Of a stretch of DNA of 64,000 bases, positions 36,401 through 46,380 are shown piece by piece. The stretch comes from Mesostigma viride. Taxonomy: Eukaryota; Streptophyta; Mesostigmatophyceae; Mesostigmatales; Mesostigmataceae. The DNA lies in the NCBI GenBank assembly GCA_009746045.1, contig RPFO01000359.1:1434649-1498648 (forward strand). The letters run 5' to 3'. Position 1 is the first letter of the stretch; each line of letters begins with the position of its first letter. The notes below the pieces were generated by a model that had not been told where the DNA came from, made no database searches, and worked only from the letters and a program-made list of their open reading frames with translations. Position numbers and translations under genes: made by a program.

Positions 36401-39400
36401 TCCCTCCTCATAGTACCTCCTCCTAGTCCTTCCTGTTTTTCCTTTCTCTTATTCCTTCCTTTTATTCCCTCCGTTTATTAACTCCTCTCAGTCCTTTTTT
36501 TTCCCTTGCTTTTTTCCGTTCCTTTTTTCCCTTCCGCTTATGCTATCCCTCTCCCCAGCCGCGGAGAGGAAACACCGCATGACCCAGTGTGTATGGGCCC
36601 CTTCACTGTTTAAATGCTGGATTGCTCCCCCCTGCCTTATTGCGCCTTCCGCCGACCCGGCCAGGAGAGGGAGCACCGCGCCATGCAATTTGCTGTTGAC
36701 ATGCTGGAACCGCTCCCCCTGCCTCGTCCTGCCTCCCCTTAAACAGGCGAGGAGATGGAACACCACGCCATCCAATGCGCGGCCATCCAGGATATCGCCG
36801 TGTCGCTGTTGAGGGACCCCCACACGGGCGTCGACGGCCTGCCCAACATCACCGCCGCGCTGCCCTTGGAGTTCGAGCTCAAGGACGGGAGCTCGCTGCG
36901 CGGCGTGGTCTCTGCCGCTGTGGCGTTCCACACGCGCCAGCTGGCGGCCGGGGCGCAGGCCGAGGTCAGCGTCGCCTTGCGGGCCAACCTGCCCCACCCG
37001 CTGCGCCTCAGCTCGGTCGAGCTGGTGTTCAACCAGGAGGCGTGTAATGCCGTTGTGAAGCATCGGGAGAACGTGGAGGGCGCCGGTGGGCAGGGCGCGG
37101 GCATGAACGTGAGTTATGCGCAGTAATTGAGTTCGATGGAATAGGGAGCGAAGTTAGGCCATGGGCGTGGGCAAGAGCGCGAGTCAGATGCAGAATCGAA
37201 TAGGAAGGGACCAACGCAAGGTTGGGCCAAGGGCGCGGGCATGAACGTGAGTAGTACAAGAAAGCATGGAGCAAATATTTAAGTGACAGAGCAAAGTAGC
37301 TGATCATGCCAAGGTCAGCAAGACAAGACGGTGAAGATTTGGTGCAGGGTGTCTCTCTCCGAAGATGCGCTTTTGTCGGCTCTCGGAAGCATGTTCTTGG
37401 AAGACGCGCTCGTGTGAAGACTTGTGCCCCACAAACCCTTCATATGGTCCCGGTATTTCCGTTTGCCCTTCACATGTATTCCACAGCCCCGATGCACCGC
37501 CTGTTCACTTGTATTCCATAGGCCCCGCTGCACCACCTATTTGTATCTATTCCATAGGCCCCACTGCACCGCCTATTTGCATGTATTCCATAGGCCCCAC
37601 TGCACCGCCTATTTGTATGTATTCCATAGGCCCCACAGCACAGTTATCCCTTGCTGCAAGCAAGAGTAAGTGGCCCCACTGCACCGCCTATTTGTATGTA
37701 TTCCAAAGGCCCCACTGCACCGCCTATTTGTATGTATTCCATAGGCCCCACAGCACAATTATCCCTTGCTGCAAGCAAGGGTAAGTGGCGCACTTCTAAA
37801 GAATACATCGCTAGAAACCTGTGTGTTGGGAAAAAGGATTTGTCAAGCATGATGTGTTGACAAACAGGACCTAACACAGATCCTTTCGAAAGGAAAATGT
37901 TAGGGGTACCACTTCGCATCCATGTGGCATTAAGAGATGGCATCAAATGGTGGTTGAATGCTAATTTCTTGGCTCATCTCTCACCTAAGTTCTCGCCCTC
38001 CTCGCGCCCCATGCCTGGCCGTGAGCTCACTCTCATTCTGGTTTGTTCTTTGTACCCTGCGCCCAAGTTCTTACTTACCAACCTGCCACATGCCATGGGC
38101 CGCCCCTCCTTGCATACAAACTCTTCATCGTGCATGGCAAGACCCCCTCTCCTTCCCCTTTTCCCCCTCCCCCACCACGCCCATGTACTTCTTATCGGCT
38201 CGCTGCACCCACCACGATCATCAAGTGTTTCTTCTCTGGCCCCCTCAACCCACCCTTCTTATTTTTCTTTCTTTGTTCCGCCACCCTCTCCCCCCCCCCC
38301 AATATATATACATATATATAAAAAGTTGCAGCATCTTTTCCACGATGAGCTCAGCCCCCGCGGAACGGCGGCCGCCGAGAGCCTCCTCCCCGACGACGAT
38401 TCCGTGATCATGACTTCTTGCGCGCTCCACGACCCCACGCCCGGTCTCCCAAAGCCTGGCCGCCCCCAGACCGCCCCCTTGACCCTCCAGCCGGGCAAGT
38501 GGACGCGCGTGACGGTGCCAGTGGTCCCCCGAGAGGTCGGCCGGCTCGAGTGCACGGCCATTGTGGCACGCATCTCGCCCTCGGCGGCGCTGCGGTGGCC
38601 CGTCTCCGACAAGTTCCCTGAGAGGCTGTTTGCGGGGCCGGGCGTGCCGGTGGGGGCGAACCCGTTGGATGCTTCGATGCCGTTTTCGGACTTTGACGCC
38701 GCAATACCCCGACTGGTAGGTTGCCTCAACGTGCTAACCGCTCGCTGGTAGGTTGCCTCAACGTGCTAACCACTCGCTGGTAGGTTGCCTCAACGTGCTA
38801 ACCGCTCGCTGGTAGGTTGCCTCAACGTGCTAACCGCTAGCTGGTAGGTTGCCCTAACGTGCTAACCGCTCGCTGGTAGGTTGCCTCAACGTGCTGATCC
38901 GCTCGCTGATTTGTTAAGGTGACTGGTAGTGGATGCGCCGATGCCGTTTCCGGACTTGGATCCCCGGTCGGTTCTCGTATCTAATTGCCTTGATCACTCC
39001 TAGCTGTCTTGGTACGGGACTGTTTGTGGACACCTCGATGCGGTGCTCTGGCTGGAAGCCCATCCGGTTGCTGGTGGGATGTTACCAGTCGCTGCGAGTG
39101 CTAGTAGCAGAACCTTTTTTCCTGCATCTTTCCTGACGGTTCTCTCTTCTCGCAGTACTTCCACGCCCACTAGAATGTCCCGTCACGTGGATGCCCCCCT
39201 GTCCCCCCACCCCCCTTTTCCCCCTCACACCTCGATCCTTACCCATATACCCCACCCCACTCCTGTACACCCTCCCCCTACCTTCTCCCCCCCCCCCCCC
39301 TCCTCCAGCATGGCTGTGATGTGACACCCCTTTTTCCCCCTTTTTCCCCCTTCCCCCCTTCCCCCCCTTCCCCCCCTTCCCCCCCTTCCCCCCTTCCCCC

Positions 39401-42400
39401 CCTTCCCCCCCTTCCCCCCTTCCCCCCCCCCTTCCCCCCCTCCCCCTTCCCCCCCTTCCCCCCCTTCCCCCCTTCCCCCCCTTCCCCCCTCCCCTTCCCC
39501 CCCCTTCCCCACCCTTCCCCACCCTTCCCCACCCTTCCCACCCTTCCCCACCCTTCCCCACCCTTCCCCACCCTTCCCACCCTTCCCCACCCTTCCCCAC
39601 CCTTCCCCACCCTTCCCACCCTTCCCCACCCTTCCCCACCCTTTTCCACCCTTCCCCACCCTTCCCACCCTTCCCCACCCTTCCCCACCCTTCCCACCCT
39701 TTCCCACCCTTCCCCACCCTTCCCCACCCTTCCCCACCCTTCCCCCCCTTCCCCCCTTCCCCCCCCTTCCCCCCCTTCCCCCCCTTCCCCCCCTTCCCCC
39801 CCTTCCCCCCCTTCCCCCCCTTCCCCCCTTCCCCACCCTTCCCCACCCTTCCCGCCCCTTCCCCACCCTTCCCGCCCCTTCCCCCCCTTCCCCCCCTCCC
39901 CCCCTTCCCCCCTTCCCCCCTTCCCCCCCTTCCCCCCCTTCCCCCCTTCCCCCCTTCCCCCCCTTCCACCCCCTTCCACCCTTCCACCCCCTTCCACCCC
40001 TTCCACCCCTTCCCCCCTTCCCCCCCTTCCCCCCCCCACCCTTCCCCCTTCCCCCCCTTCCCCCCCTTCCCCACCCTTCCCGCCCTTCCCCCCTCCCCCC
40101 CCCTTCCCCCCCTTCCCCCCCTTCCCCCCCTTCCACCCCTTCCACCCCTTCCACCCCTTCCACCCCCTTCCACCCCTTCCACCCCTTCCACCCCCTTCCA
40201 CCCCCTTCCACCCCCTTCCACCCCTTCCACCCCCTTCCACCCCCTTCCACCCCCTTCCACCCCTTCCACCCCTTCCACCCCCTTCCACCCTTCCCCCCTT
40301 CCCCCCCTCCCCCCCTTCCCCCCCCTTCCCCCCCTTCCCCCCTTCCCCCCTTCCCCCCTTCCCCCCCTTCCCCCCTTCCCCCCTTCCCCCCCTTCCCCCC
40401 CTTCCCCCCCCTTCCCCCCCTTCCCCCCCTTCCCCCCTTCCCCCCCCTTCCCCCCCCTTCCCCCCCTTCCCCCCTTCCCCCCCTTCCCCCCTACCCCCTC
40501 TTCCCCCCTTCCCCCCTACCCCCTTCCACCCTTCCACCCTTCCCCCTTCCCACCCTTCCCCACCCTTCCCCCCTTCCCCACCCTTCCCACCCTTCCCACC
40601 CTTCCCCTTCCCCCTTCCCACCCTTCCCCCTTCCCCCCTTCCCACCCTTCCCACCCTTCCCACCCTTCCCCACCCTTCCCCTTCCCCCCCTTCCCCTTCC
40701 CCTTCCCCCTTCCCCCCTTCCCCCCTTCCCCCTTCCCCCTTCCCCCCTTCCCCCCTTCCCCCTTCCCCCCTTCCCCCTTCCCCCCTTCCCCCCTTCCCCC
40801 CCTTCCCCCTTCCCCTTCCCCACCTTCCCCTTCCCCTTCCCCCCCTTCCCCCCTTCCCCTTCCCCCTTCCCCCCTTCCCCCTTCCCCCTTCCCCCTTCCC
40901 CCTTCCCCCTTCCCCCCTTCCCCTTCCCCCCCTTCCCACCCTTCCCCCCTTCCCCTTCCCCCTTCCACCTTCCCCCCTTCCCCCCTTCCCCCCTTCCCCC
41001 CTTCCCCCCTTCCCCCCTTCCCACCTTCCCCCTTCCCCACCCTTCCCCCCTTCCCCACTTCCACCCTTCCCCACCCTTCCCCACCTTCCCCACCTTCCCC
41101 CCTTCCCCACCTTCCCCCCTTCCCACCTTCCCACCTTCCCCANNNNNNNNNNNNNNNNNNNNNNNNNNNNNNNNNNNNNNNNNNNNNNNNNNNNNNNNNN
41201 NNNNNNNNNNNNNNNNNNNNNNNNNNNNNNNNNNNNNNCTTCCCACCCCCCCTTAATATATTTTATTTTTATTTTTCCCCCCCCTACCCCCCATCTTCTC
41301 CCCCCTTTCCCCCCCTACCCCACCCTTCCCCACCCTTCCCCACCCTTCCCCACCCTTCCCCACCCTTCCCCACCCTTCCCCACCCCGCTTACCCCCCAAC
41401 CCCCCCTTGCCTTCCTACCCCCAATGCTACCCCCCCACAACCCCCCCACCCATTCCACCACTTCCAGCATGGCTGCGACGTGACCGAGGGCCGTGCGGCG
41501 ATGGACCTGATGCTGGCACACGCGCAACCCGCCCTCGTGGGTGAGGCCTTCCCGCTCGAGCTCCTCCTCACCCTGGGCTACGGCCAGGGTGCGCCGCTCC
41601 GTATCCACACATTCGAGGCCGCGGGGGGGGGGCTCGGAAGCCCTGGGGGCGCGGCCGATGGCCTCCCCAGCGACGGCTTCGGCGTCTCTCACGGTAGCGT
41701 TACGTTAGAGCTCACGGGAGGGGAGTTGTTAAAGCTGGACCCTGGCACGGGGGAGGCCCCGGACCGGACTGCCCCCCCTCGCGTCGGGGCCGGGTCCACC
41801 TCGCTGGTGGACGTGTACGTTGAACGAGCGTGCTTGCCTGATGATGGCCATGATGGCAGCGGAGCCTCTGGCGACGGCAGCATGCCACACAGTGGCGGGG
41901 TTAGTGGCAACGGCAGCGACGGCGGTGGTGGCGTGCTCAAACGGCTCATCCCTGCCGAGCTGGCCCCAGGGACCAAGGGACCCGAGCGCATGACCTTCAG
42001 CCTGGACGACATGATGTGGGGCGAACGACGGCGCGTCGGGCTGTACCTGCGCGCGCGCGGCGAGGGCAACGTGACCCTCAGGGCCAAGGCCAGCTTCCTA
42101 AAGGAGTTCTCGGGAAGCGGGGGAGCGGCCAGTGGCGGTGCCGGGCGCAAGCTGTTAGTGGAGACAAGCACCCAGATCACCTTTGCGCTGCCCTTCTCTG
42201 CGAGGCACCGGTTCCTGTCGTCGGCCAGCCAGAGCTTGCTGCTGCCATCGGTAGCGGTCAGCGTCCCCACGGGTGGGGGTGGGGGGGGGTGGGGCTGCAC
42301 CAGGGGGGGCCGTGGGGCCGGATGGCAAGCCGGTCGCGGTGGCGGGGGGACCAGGTGCAGTGACGGTGCTTCGGCAGACACTCCCGCTGGACGAGGACTC

Positions 42401-45400
42401 TGTCATGGTATCAGGTGTGTTATCACGAATATGGACATGACGGTGGCCTCTGCTGGGCCGTTGTCTCAGATGGGCAAAGCTGTGACTTGATGTGGTTTTG
42501 ATTAGGCGATAGGGACCACTATGTAACTTTGTGCAGTGTGCTACGGACTCGGTAATGGTCTCAGATGTGTGAAGCTGTGATTGTTGCGGAATTCTTGTAC
42601 TTGGGTGTTGTGCAACATCGTCCACCCCCGTGCCCACCACCTGTGCGTGGACCTATAGCCCCCGTCTGTGTGAATGTGGTTACTGATGAATATCTGTACT
42701 GGGTGCGGCATATTCCACCCTGCGCCCGCTTTGCTTTCGATATGTCGAAGCTTTATTGCACCCACAGGGGATGCCGGATCGTTTCGACGGGTCCGATTGT
42801 GCACCCTGTGGCATGCCTGTGGCATGAGGGAAGGGGGGGGTCTCTGCCCCCTGCCCGCTATGCACACTCAGGGATTAAAAGCACTCAGGTGCTCCGTGAC
42901 TCCCCACCGGGAGCACGTGTTTATTTAATCAATTAATATTCCACCCTCCACCCTCCACCCTCCACCCTCCACCCTCCACCCTCCACCCTCCGCCCTCCAC
43001 CCTCCATCCTCCACCCTCCACCCTCCACCCTCCACCCTCCACCCTCCACCCTCCACCCTCCACCCTCCACCCTCCACCCTCCACCCTCCACCCTCCACCC
43101 TCCACCCTCCACCCTCCACCCTCCACCCTCCACCCTCCACCCTCCCACCCTCCACCCTCCACCCTCCACCCTCCACCCTCCACCCTCCACCCTCCACCCT
43201 CCACCCTCACCTCCACCCTCCACCCTCCACCCTCCACCCTCCACCCTCCACCCTCCACCCTCCACCCTCCACCCTCCACCCTCCACCCTCCACCCTCCAC
43301 CCTCCACCCTCCACCCTCCACCCTCCACCCTCCACCCTCCACCCTCCACCCTCCACCCTCCACCCTCCACTCTCCACCCTCCACCCTCCACCCTCCACCC
43401 TCCACCCTCCACTCTCCATCCTCCACCCTCCACCCTCCACCCTCCACCCTCCACCCTTCACCCTCCACCCTCCACGCATTTATGCTGCGTGCGACATGCT
43501 CCCTCCCCCCTGCCCCCCCACCCTGTACTCACCCCCCCTCGATTCCCTTCGCCCGCTATTCCCCCCACCCTCTACTCCCCCACCTCTACTCCCCCCACCC
43601 TCTACTCCCCCCACCTGTACTCCCCCCATCCTCTACGCCCCTCACCCTCTCCTGCCCCCACCCTCCGCAGGCCTGCTGGTGCCGGTCGCTGATGTATCCC
43701 TGGACGTCCTCTCGGTCGACGTGGAGCCGACACCTGGCCTCTGCTGCGACGTGGAGCGCGTGGCCCATGGCAGCGGCGAGGGTGCGGGCGGGCGGCTTGG
43801 GGAGTGGGGCGAGGAGGTGGGTAGAATTAATGGTCAGAAAAGGTGCTTGTGTAGGCGAGGAGGTGGGTAGAGATTCGCCAGCAGCGGGGCATGGTGGGCA
43901 CAGGAGGTGAGACCTGGGGCAGCCGTATATGCAAGTACTTGTACGTTACTACCTAGTATGAAGTAGTAGTTCTTTGATGTTGTTGATGTTAAGATTTCCT
44001 ATTGTTGTGATAATCGTCTTGTTGCTCTTGTGCACGTTGGGGCCCTGCAGTAATTTGGTACGAATGCAGTAATTGTGCCCGTTGGGTACGGGCATTGGGC
44101 TAAGGGGAGGGGGTCAGGCTCATATCCTGTCCGCAGCAAAGGGGGACAAGGAGGCAACTTCATCCCCGTGACTACGTTGATGATAACTGTGGCTGCTTTG
44201 GTGACTACAGTGACTACTTTGATGACTAGTGTGACTACTTTGATGACAAGTGTGACTACCTGGATGACTAGTGTGACTAGTTTGATGACTAGTGTGACTA
44301 CTTTGATGACTATTGAGACTACCTGGATGACTAGTGTGGCTTCTTTGATGACTAGTGTGACTACTTTGATGACTAGTGTGACTACTTGGATGGGGCTCAA
44401 CAGGGCAGTGCTCACGACAGCACAGACGAGGAAATCTCCGGCATTCGGCGTCCGCCATTCTGGGGACCCCATTCACCTCATCCCTAAGCCTACATACCTA
44501 GCTTATACTTGGCTCATAAACGAGCTATAGCCCAGTCCTAATTCGTCTGCCGGGGTGCCTCTACCTACCCATGACTGCACCTGCATCACGCACCTGCATC
44601 CGCCCCGCAGTCAAACGGGGACCCATTCGCCGCATCCGCCACCACCAGCACCCTGTCCTCCAGTGACCAGCAGCTCTGGGATGCCGCCACCAACATCGCC
44701 GCCAGCCTGGCGCCCTCCGCCACCAGCTCATCCGCATCCTGCGGTCCCCCCGGCCTGCTCTCCAAGGGCGATGTCCACACCGCCCTCTTCATAGTGCGCG
44801 CGCACTTTGAGTCCCCCAGTATGCCGGTGGGCCGCCTCCGCATAGTCTGGCGCCGCGCGCCCCCCCCCGGGACCACCCCCCCGGACCCCGCCCGCCTCAG
44901 CCTCACCGCCTCCTTCAAGGGACTGTCCATCCATGGCTCGGCAGGCGTCCAGCTACCGGTACCGACGGCCACCCCCCCGCTGATGTCATCATCGGAGTCA
45001 GCGACCCCTCTGATCCCTGTGACCCCGGTCGGGGATGTGCCTGGGGCATCCGGGCTGCCAGCATCAGGCATGGCCCCCCTCCTTCCTTTGGGAGACCTCC
45101 CCACGCCCTCGGAGGCTCTCGTCGCAGGGGCCAACGCTGGAGGGAACGCGGGGGTCATCGCGGGTGGCAGCAGTGAGCCACCTGGGTTGGACCCGTACGC
45201 CCCCCTGGTGACGTACCTGGAGCTTCCACAGGTGGCGGTGGCCAAGGTGCCATTGTCGGTGGTCACCCATCGGCCGGCGTTTGCGGTGCTGGCGGAGCCC
45301 TTCCCGTTGACCATTGTCGTGCACAACGCCACGGAACTGCTGCAGGTATGATGCTCTAGTTTCAGGGCATAGTGTCACGATCGAACTTGCTATCATGCGA

Positions 45401-46101
45401 TACGATGGCAATGGTGTGGGCGGGTGCGCGACGCGACCGAATTGTTGCAGGTGCGGTCTAATGCCATAATGGAGTTGTGATTGTACAATTTAATAGTGCT
45501 GGTGTGGATGGGCGTGGTGCGCGGTTTTTATCTATATCCTTGTTGATTTGTATCGATGTCTTTGTTGTGATACGCTGTGAAATTGAAGGTTGTGTCAGTT
45601 GCATGTGGGCGCACAGCGCAATGCGGTGCAGCAGGTGCTGCGCGATGTCGCTGTGTGCCTTGTCCTGCTACCATGTATGGAAATGCGTACATGTATGGAA
45701 ATGCGCATGCTGAATGGATGTGAGTCCCTGTTAGCTGCTGCAGGTGCAGTGCCAGACTTCCGTGGATAGCTCTAGTTGCTTTCTTATGATTTGCCTGGCT
45801 GTAATCAATCAATATGTATGTTCTCGGCTGCTTCCTTTTGATGGCAATCACGATCTCGCAGGAATTGGCGGTGTCCATTGTGGACACGCCCGGCCTCGTC
45901 TACGCGGGCGATAAAGTGGCATCCGTTGTAGTCCTGCCACAGCACTCGGCCACACTGCGCTATACGATGGTCCCGGTGCTGTCGGGGATGCTCCTGCTGC
46001 CAGACATAAGGATCATTGCGACTCGGTATAATTCCCGGCTACACCCCTCGTCCCTGAACCGACAGCTGCAAGTGTTTCCTTCCACCCCTCCCGCGGAGTA
46101 A
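27412..46101 (+). CDS. TRAPPC11: Trafficking protein particle complex subunit 11 (TRAPPC11, foie gras/gryzun domains), 13 exons
   Basis: TRAPPC11 is a TRAPP III tethering subunit acting in ER-Golgi transport and autophagy. Exons are 27412-27755, 29373-29434, 30878-30983, 31974-32181, 33178-33448, 34441-34502, 35199-35940, 36747-37108, 38332-38715, 41468-42414, 43671-43816, 44611-45345 and 45862-46101. Phases agree throughout except exon 10. The N-terminus reads [16 protein letters not shown] and [20 protein letters not shown], as in plant TRAPPC11. Foie gras signatures are [61 protein letters not shown] and [18 protein letters not shown]. The C-terminal gryzun part ends [11 protein letters not shown] then [11 protein letters not shown]. 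About 1535 residues are predicted, longer than human (about 1130) because of Gly/Ser/Pro-rich inserts. Exon 10 changes frame inside a G-run near 42279-42290, probably a one-base sequence error. Introns carry many copies of exon edges. Confidence 0.93.
28440..28640 (+). repeat. 57-58-bp tandem array, about 3.5 copies, in TRAPPC11 intron 1
   Basis: Units contain GCCGGCTAGGGTCTGTTGTT and CAATGTACAAAGAACCAC with point differences. Confidence 0.85.
29535..29549 (+). repeat. Copies of TRAPPC11 exon 2 tail (here and at 29685-29703)
   Basis: GGCCACCAAGGAAGG is identical to 29421-29435, the end of exon 2 (QATKE), at 114 bp offset. The donor GT has become GG. A third, more diverged copy at 29685-29703 reads GCAGGCACCTAAAGAAAGG (QAPKE). 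Confidence 0.65.
30157..30288 (+). repeat. 15-bp tandem array, about 9 copies
   Basis: Uninterrupted ATTGATACTGTATCC units in TRAPPC11 intron 2. The in-frame IDTVS peptide repeat is not supported as coding. Confidence 0.95.
30713..30860 (+). repeat. 78-bp tandem duplication before TRAPPC11 exon 3
   Basis: CTCCTGTCCCGCACCTGCCC through CCCCCTTTTGTACCACC occurs twice, at 30713-30782 and 30791-30860, ending just before the exon 3 acceptor. It is a pyrimidine-rich tract duplication. Confidence 0.85.
31735..31935 (+). repeat. Pyrimidine-rich tandem array before TRAPPC11 exon 4
   Basis: About four units of 55-60 bp contain TATGCCGCCACTTGCACCAC and CTGTCCCTCTTGCACC. They end about 40 bp before the exon 4 acceptor. 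Confidence 0.75.
32296..32334 (+). repeat. Copy of TRAPPC11 exon 4 tail
   Basis: The copy encodes [11 protein letters not shown] and the parent (32149-32181) encodes [11 protein letters not shown]. The flanks ATGGCCTT and ATCGCGCAG are identical, and the donor is changed from GTGAGG to GCGAGG. The offset is 147 bp. Confidence 0.8.
33468..33640 (+). repeat. Several degenerate copies of TRAPPC11 exon 5 tail
   Basis: The parent junction GGCGCGGGCG then GTACGTTTGGG at 33439-33459 is echoed near 33472, 33553, 33585-33597 (GCGCGGGCG then GTGC) and 33618-33639 (GAGCG then GCGCGTTTGGG). These are short, but they sit one after another downstream of the donor. Confidence 0.55.
34672..35066 (+). repeat. 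Three upstream copies of the head of TRAPPC11 exon 7
   Basis: The exon 7 acceptor and head (CAG, then IFAELLQ codons at 35199) are echoed at 34675 (TFAELPP), 34855 (VFADLLP) and 35048 (IFSELFP), each preceded by CAG. Intron sequence around them is also repeated (GTTTGCTTCC, CCTTTGTGYG, TGTGCTAC), giving tandem units of about 155-190 bp. Confidence 0.8.
36070..36090 (+). repeat. Copy of TRAPPC11 exon 7 tail
   Basis: CCTGAGGGGAGGG resembles TCTGAGGGGAGGT at 35930-35942 (GLRG then the donor). The donor T is lost. It is a short match. Confidence 0.45.
36290..36690 (+). repeat. Three upstream copies of the head of TRAPPC11 exon 8
   Basis: The parent head at 36747 encodes [11 protein letters not shown]. 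The copy at 36290-36315 starts with 17 identical bases (GCGAGGAGATGGAACAC) and encodes [11 protein letters not shown]. The copy at 36564-36590 encodes [10 protein letters not shown]. The copy at 36664-36700 encodes [14 protein letters not shown] and follows CCAG. Confidence 0.85.
37151..37252 (+). repeat. Two downstream copies of TRAPPC11 exon 8 tail with donor
   Basis: 37230-37252 is identical over 23 bases to 37092-37114, which spans the exon end (GQGAGMN) and the full donor GTGAGT. A second, diverged copy lies at 37151-37180 (CATGGGCGTGGGCAAGAGCG). The offset of the exact copy is 138 bp. Confidence 0.9.
37460..37790 (+). repeat. Tandem array of about 36-bp units in TRAPPC11 intron 8
   Basis: Units contain TATTCCATAGGCCCCACTGC and ACCGCCTATTTGTATG. 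Two longer blocks with AGCACARTTATCCCTTGCTG and CAAGCAAG are themselves repeated (37631-37675 and 37749-37790). Confidence 0.85.
38712..38905 (+). repeat. 31-32-bp minisatellite that multiplies the exon 9 splice donor
   Basis: About six units of CTGGTAGGTTGCCTCAACGT plus GCTAACCGCTCG begin exactly at the exon 9 end (CTG then GTAGGT). Every unit therefore carries a full copy of the donor context CTGGTAGGTT. Confidence 0.92.
38930..38970 (+). repeat. Copy of TRAPPC11 exon 9 tail
   Basis: 38930-38964 matches 38666-38700 at 29 of 35 positions. The parent encodes [10 protein letters not shown] and the copy [13 protein letters not shown] follows nearby. It lies beyond the donor minisatellite, at 264 bp offset. 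Confidence 0.85.
39304..39325 (+). repeat. Upstream copy of TRAPPC11 exon 10 head with acceptor
   Basis: TCCAG then CAT GGC TGT GAT GTG AC matches 41463-41484 at 20 of 22 positions. Both changes, and the next base, are synonymous (HGCDVT in both). The two copies bracket the 2-kb polypyrimidine array. Confidence 0.85.
39326..41395 (+). repeat. Polypyrimidine array (CCCCCCTT/CCCCACCCTT)n in TRAPPC11 intron 9
   Basis: About 2 kb of C-runs of 4-7 separated by TT, with blocks in which one C is A. It is nearly free of G. It lies on the sense strand directly upstream of the exon 10 acceptor. Very long Pro/Ser/Phe (plus) and Gly/Lys/Arg/Glu (minus) frames through it are artefacts. True length is uncertain because of the gap. 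Confidence 0.95.
41143..41238. other. Assembly gap (96 N)
   Basis: An unresolved run of N inside the polypyrimidine array. The real gap size is unknown. Confidence 0.99.
42546..42570 (+). repeat. Copy of TRAPPC11 exon 10 tail
   Basis: GAC TCG GTA ATG GTC TCA G echoes GAC TCT GTC ATG GTA TCA G at 42396-42414. All three differences are synonymous (DSVMVS). The donor GT is AT here. The offset is 150 bp. Confidence 0.8.
42735..42865 (+). repeat. Dispersed repeat shared with 63035-63165
   Basis: Both contain ATGTCGAAGCTTTAT, ACCCACAG, CCTGTGGC and a GGGGGGGTC run followed by CTG and CCCC. It is probably an old mobile fragment in TRAPPC11 intron 10; its family is unknown. Confidence 0.55.
42938..43474 (+). 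repeat. (CCACCCT)n heptanucleotide array in TRAPPC11 intron 10
   Basis: About 76 heptamers, nearly perfect. The sense strand is pure pyrimidine plus A. It is followed by more C-rich sequence (CTCTACTCCCCCCACC units, 43560-43660) up to the exon 11 acceptor. Confidence 0.95.
43854..43871 (+). repeat. Copy of TRAPPC11 exon 11 tail with donor
   Basis: GGCGAGGAGGTGGGTAGA is identical to 43808-43825, covering the exon end (GEE) and the donor GTGGGT. The offset is 46 bp. A weaker copy lies near 43897-43912. Confidence 0.75.
44171..44395 (+). repeat. 21-bp tandem array in TRAPPC11 intron 11
   Basis: About ten units of GACTAGTGTGACTACTTTGA plus T with TGG/TTT variants. It gives a periodic seven-residue frame (MTSVTTL) that ends at ordinary sequence and is probably not coding. 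Confidence 0.9.
45430..45456 (+). repeat. Copies of TRAPPC11 exon 12 tail with donor (here and 45734-45749)
   Basis: GCG ACC GAA TTG TTG CAG then GTGCGG echoes GCC ACG GAA CTG CTG CAG then GTATGA at 45328-45350. All four differences are synonymous (ATELLQ). The donor GT is kept. The offset is 105 bp. The third copy reads GCTGCTGCAG then GTGCAG. Confidence 0.85.
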
Positions 46102-46140
46102 GGCGTGAATCGTTGGTTGCTTATAAGGTGCTACGGTAGG

Positions 46141-46380
46141 ATCCATGAGACAACCAGCGCAGGCCAGAAATCTGGAGAATCTGGACCATGGTAGCTCGAG
46201 CCTGCCGTTATCCTTTCCGCTTGTTCGAGTTGTTCAGGATGATGAATATGAATGGAGATGGAAATGTGTAGCCTTGTTCATTGACATTATGGCTGGCTTA
46301 CGCTAAGAGCAACTAGATGACCTAGACGGTGGGGCCGGAAACATTTTGCTTGATGAGGGCGTGTGTTTCGAGCGGTAGGA
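46141..46380 (-). mobile_element. GAGACAACC retroposon copy downstream of TRAPPC11
   Basis: It starts GAGACAACCAGCGCAGGCCA and runs through ACCATGGTAGCTCGAGCCTG, TTCAGGATGATGAATATGAA and GACCTAGACGGTGGGGCCGG. It is the same family as 18545-19015, 59102-59425 and 61346-61650. The end at GAGACAACC is constant while the other end varies, so the element probably reads on the minus strand. Confidence 0.75.

Noticed and set aside
39278-41483. Very long open frames (up to 720 codons) on both strands
   Set aside because: They run through the polypyrimidine array and the N gap. Sequence made of C and T (or G and A) on one strand cannot form stops in most frames, and composition is purely repetitive.
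43482-43910. Separate gene over TRAPPC11 exon 11
   Set aside because: The conserved-looking part is exon 11, in phase with exons 10 and 12. The N-terminal Pro-rich part is intronic C-rich sequence.
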